Positions 60,038 to 64,000 of a stretch of 64,000 bases of DNA are shown piece by piece. Origin of the DNA: Neofusicoccum parvum (Eukaryota > Ascomycota > Dothideomycetes > Botryosphaeriales > Botryosphaeriaceae); assembly GCA_020912385.1 (NCBI GenBank), contig CP087214.1, positions 620,001 through 684,000 on the forward strand, written 5' to 3'. The notes below the pieces were generated by a model. The model saw only the letters and a program-made list of their open reading frames with translations. It was not told the origin of the DNA and did no database searches. The translations under genes and the position numbers were made by a program. Numbering within the stretch: the stretch's first letter is position 1; the number at the start of each line of letters is the position of its first letter.

Positions 60038-63000
60038 CCGCGATGAGGCAGCCCTGGTCCTTTTTGGAACTTCGCCGGCTTCAAGTCGTTTTCTTTAATC
60101 GTGGGAATTCTTTTTTTTTTGGGCGGAGTTTGTGGGCTTTGTGGAAAATGGGAGAATATTGGCTCGAAGATATCCTGGAAAAGATTGATTGGCTGCTGGG
60201 CTGGAATGTGCATGGCTCATGGGCGGCATGGAACGAGGATGCCGAAATTGGAAACCACGAAAAGAACGGGAAAAAGGAGTTCGGTTTCGGAGTTGGTTTC
60301 TTGCTTGATATTTTTCTGCTTGCGATAGCGGTCGAGGATACCCCAAATACCCGCATACTAGAGTGTTTTAATCACAATGGTTTTTAATTCCGATTGGTTG
60401 GCTGCGATGAGCGTGCGCGTGACTCGATGGGTCGGGCAGGTGGAGGGCAGGGGGGTTGGTAGATAAGACTGGATCCTTGTAGGCTTGCTTCTGAGCTCGT
60501 CGTCACTGTTGTTGCTCTTGGACTCGGCGGCCTGGAGATATTCCTTCATGCGAGTCTTTCAACATCATGGGTGATACTGACCACATCACGGTTGTCTGTA
60601 CTGCGCCATCTTACCCCTTCTAGACGTCTCTCAGGCGAGTTCGATTATTCAGCGAGGAGACTTGATCGCCCACTCCAGCAACGGCCCCTCATCATGGCCA
60701 GCCAAATGACCAAACCTCGACGCTCTGTATCTTCCCTGCATATTGATGCGCTTCGCTCGTGCCGAGACACAGGCCCTATTCCTTAGCGGCCTGACGAGGG
60801 CGAGGAACGAAATACATCTTTGGAGCGATCCTCGGGAGAGGACACAGTGATTTCAGCATGTAGAGGTATGCCGTTCCTTATTATTGGTAGAGAGACATAG
60901 CTAGTGTTGTCGTTCAACAGATGGATGTGCGGTGTGTAGCTGGTTTTAAGCCGGTGAGGGCACGGTCGGGGATGTGGCAGGATTGCTGCGTGGTTGCGAT
61001 GATCATGTGCGCGGGGTTCACGTGGGAGTGCTTTTGCGATAGACCAGGAGGGCCACGTGGAGTTGTTTAAGAGGTACAAATATTGTTTATTGCTTCGCTA
61101 TTCTCTGGTATGGAACGAGCGAAGTCTTCTGTAGATTTTTATGAGTACAACGGATATCAGATGCTCGAGGCCCATGCCCGCGCAACATTGTCTCTAGCGC
61201 TAGAACGTGGCACGAGTAAAATGTTCACCAGACCGTCAATACGGCTTTCAGCCGTTCCCGGCGCAGAAGAACTAAAATAGAAGCTTAGCGAAGCTTTCTG
61301 TACCTCAACACAGCCTCCATCGTCAAGTTGAAATATCTCAAACAGAAATCATGCAATACTTTGGCCTACACACTACGCTTCAAACTTTTGTGTCCCTGGA
61401 TCTAGTTCTGGAGGAGCTCCAAAATCCTGAGATAGTCCAAATGTCTGCTCGTTAGTAGAAACTGAATGCAGTTTTTCTGTCTTTTCTCTTTTTTTTTTTT
61501 TTTCATGTGAGTGCATCATTCCCGGATTCTGATATCCACCAAGATGACAACTAAGTAGTTTTGCATTATATCACCTTTAAATACTGTTGCACAGCGTTGA
61601 CATGGCGAGAGTTACCAGCAGTCCAGGTGCCTGGTAATGTTTTAATGCAACAGGACAGACGAGCAAGTAGAGCGACATAAACAGCTGCGCGAAAGACAGT
61701 CCCAGTGACTTGATGTAATGAAAGACTTAATAGAGAGAGCTAAACCACTTGATGAGATCTCCACAACGGGCTACGGAAGAAATGGACTGCATTAACTCGT
61801 GGAAAGTCAACGTTACGTTCTTGTTACTTATACTAACCAACGGGAGATTCGCTCGCCTCTTGCTGAGCTTCTAACATTACAGATCATGGATTTCTTGCTT
61901 GAATAATTTTCAAGTGAGGCAAAATGCCTGTCGCTCTTGAATCCCGCGGAGTTGCGGAGCTGGTACATGTTGAGACTTACGTTCACTTTATCAAGCTAGT
62001 GTCCACCATCATGCCATCTTATTGCTTACAATGTCCATCTCGAAAGCCGGAGAACCCCGCCACCGTGCTGGCTTCACGCCCTGTCACGGATTCCCGAAGA
62101 GGACGTCAGCAGTAAGCTCTCTATTGGAGTGTACAAAGAGAGGAATGATTAATCAAAGGAAGAAAAAGGAAAAAGAAGAAGACACCATATATGCTTGCTC
62201 GTTAAGTAGAAGGTACAAGTTGGAAAAACACGCTTTTATGCTTCAGAGGAAGTTCAAGGCCGACAATTCAGGCGGCTGAGATTATGCTCAACGGCTCCAT
62301 GCTCCGCAGCCCGGCGTGTGCCTGGTGTAGCACATGGAACTGTTCATTCTACAGTTTTGGGCAGAGACGGTCATGATTGATGAACCGGTGTCTCATGTTC
62401 TGGGGATCTTGGAGGGAACGTGCTTGCTTTTAACCGCTTCCTTATAGTTCGTCCCTCAGCAATGATCTTAATGGCTACACTGTCTTTGTGTGGGGAACGA
62501 TACCTCAGAACTGCTTTACTTTTGAGATCTCCACAATGGGAACTATCGGTTGGCGGTCGTGCATCCTGCGGTGATGGGTCTTTGTGGAATTGGGGATCAT
62601 CGTGCATATTAAGACGCGATAATGTTGATGGTGAGAAATAATTGACCTCGATAAAGCATACCACGCTATCCAAGCTCCGACACCTTGCCAGTGTAACCAA
62701 GTAATACAGCTCTACATCAAGTAGAGTGAAAGATGAACCGAGATTGTACAGGATGTTGTTGTTGAATGGTACAGGGAGAAAAACAGAAGTACAAGAGAAT
62801 ACAGAGCAACCTCCACAGTACCGTTTCCGAAAGTCGTTGCCGCCAAGTTCCTACCTATACCAGTGTGCTCGAAACGCCGGAAACCCAGAAAATCACGAGA
62901 AGTTTGAGAAAGCGGAGTGCCTCACATATAGGAGGCACTTCGGAGCAGCAGTCATGCAGCACGAGGAAGGCATGAAGCTTGACTCCACCGCGACTGACTC

Positions 63001-63142
63001 AGTCAGCCTCGAAGCGTCCATCCGGGCAGCCAAGGGAGCTCCAGCTCCCCGCGTATGGCTTCCTTCCGCAGACGCGGCGCCGCAGCCCTCCCGGCCGCGC
63101 ACCATCACCCACCGGAGCTACCACCGCACAGCACCGCCACAC
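60038..63142. other. Long gene-poor block, partly AT-rich
   Basis: About 3.1 kb. From 61080 to 62720 base composition is clearly more AT-rich than the gene-bearing parts, with a T run at about 61491-61503 and no open frame above about 110 codons. This fits old, decayed intergenic or mobile-element DNA, but no terminal repeats or transposase remnants are visible. Confidence 0.45.
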
Positions 63143-63451
63143 CTAAACGAAGCTGCACAACATATCAGCCCTGTCCACCCATGCGTCCCACCATCTACGT
63201 GAAGAGAGAGGAGAGAAGAAAAAATCAAGTCAAACATACCACGTCACCCCACCGCCCACCACAACCCCCCTCCACAGCAGATCGGCCTCCTCAAAACCCT
63301 CCACATCCAATAGATCCTCGTCGCCCGAGTACTTGCACCGTAGCACCTTGGCCGTCGCCGCGTCCTCCACGTTGACCGGCAGGAAGGAAAACAGCTCCAC
63401 CAGCGCGGACCAGTAGCGCGAGAGCGCGGACTGTTGGTCGCGAGACATCAC
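63143..63451 (-). CDS. Probable small two-exon gene, unknown function
   Basis: Minus-strand exon 1 (63451-63243) reads MMSRDQQSALSRYWSALVEL, then FSFLPVNVEDAATAKVLRC and GDEDLLDVEGFEEADLLW, which looks like genuine folded protein. A strong intron follows, with a pyrimidine tract and ACGTAG acceptor; exon 2 (63194-63143) reads WWDAWVDRADMLCSFV and stops, total 86 residues. The phase only works with a weak GTGGTA donor at 63242. The better GTATGT donor two bases later joins TG to A and makes an immediate stop. The gene is therefore either spliced at a poor site, ends early, or is damaged. I do not recognise the family. The ATG at 63448 is an alternative start. Confidence 0.45.
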
Positions 63452-64000
63452 GGGCGAAGCTTGTGTGCTCGTTCTCGCCGTGGGCTTCCCTTTCCGAAAA
63501 GGGTAAGAAGCTGCGGGTTGGGAAAATTTTCTCGCAGAGACGATCTGCGGGCCCCGGCGGGAGATGATGGATTTGAGCTGTTGATGCCGCGGAACGGTCC
63601 CCTCGATGGCGGCACTCCGGGACCGGATTTTGTGGGAATGGTGTATGCGGGACCGGGGGTGTTCTCGTCACAGCGGGGAGGTTCTGCTGGTTTTCTCTCT
63701 CTTGCTTGTCTTTTTTTCCTTCGGCTCTCGCGTCGTGACGGCAACGTGAATGAATCGCCGCGCAGGAACAAGCGAGCTTAGGGCTCCGGAACGACAGGAC
63801 GAGGTTTCTTCGCTGCGGTTGTGTGGGGAAGGGTTCGGCGTTTGCGTGGCGTGGTTGCCTTTTGTTTTCCTTGACCGGTGACGAGGGGACTGGGCTAGAC
63901 TGCGTCCGACGAAAAGACTCCGGAACGTTGGGGATGAGAGGGCAGTTGCAACAACAAGAGGATCTGGAGATGGCGCTGGCTGGCGGAGACGAAGGCGGCG
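63452..64000. other. Right edge of window, no gene seen
   Basis: Upstream side of the small minus-strand gene. Short open frames overlap on both strands without features. Confidence 0.45.

Overview
The window reads as nuclear DNA of a filamentous ascomycete (Pezizomycotina). Genes are split by short introns of about 35-175 nt with GT...AG ends. The genes are spread over both strands without operons, and the gene set is typical of moulds: Zn2Cys6 regulator, PTH11/rhodopsin-like membrane protein, CBM1-GH10 xylanase, UPF0658 Golgi protein, BEM46-like hydrolase. GC content is moderately high, especially in coding regions. I cannot name the species; Dothideomycetes would fit but is not shown by the sequence. 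Gene models were built by hand by joining frames across splice sites and checking that phases and total lengths agree.

Layout, left to right. 1-2136 (-): MFS vacuolar-type transporter, cut by the window edge. 2552-5353 (+): Hrd3/SEL1L of ER-associated degradation. 6094-6595 (+): small SnoaL-like protein. 7001-8915 (+): amidase. 9393-9805 (-): decaying conserved gene with an in-frame stop. 10409-11346 (-): Ran GTPase. 11887-12758 (-): Nas2 proteasome chaperone. 13595-16917 (+): RhoGEF. 17643-18210 (+): Rtc3/SBDS-like protein. 21050-23281 (+): concentrative nucleoside transporter. 23994-26344 (+): Zn2Cys6 factor. 27672-28992 (-): Hpm1 histidine methyltransferase. 30022-30870 (+): orphan. 31612-32920 (-): CBM1-GH10 xylanase. 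34967-35728 (+): DUF2237 protein split into four exons. 37230-38790 (+): seven-helix rhodopsin-like protein. 39857-41079 (+): UPF0658 membrane protein. 43532-44575 (-): Mpv17/Sym1. 44999-46261 (+): BEM46/ABHD13-like hydrolase. 46841-48451 (+), 50031-50879 (-), 52974-53999 (-): uncharacterised proteins. 58372-60037 (+): arrestin-like protein with a PPxY motif. 63143-63451 (-): probable small two-exon gene.

Functional themes are mostly housekeeping: protein quality control (Hrd3, Nas2, arrestin adaptor), nucleocytoplasmic transport (Ran), ribosome-linked functions (Hpm1, Rtc3-like), and membrane transport (MFS, CNT). One secreted plant-polysaccharide enzyme sits among them. I see no biosynthetic cluster, intact transposon, CRISPR array, rRNA or tRNA. 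The large gene-poor blocks (18.2-21.0, 32.9-35.0, 41.1-43.5, 50.9-53.0, 54.0-58.4 and 60.0-63.1 kb) contain no supportable gene. No clearly new multi-gene system is visible. The best leads are the genes hidden in micro-exons, the stop-broken gene at 9.4 kb, and the insertion inside the RhoGEF DH domain.
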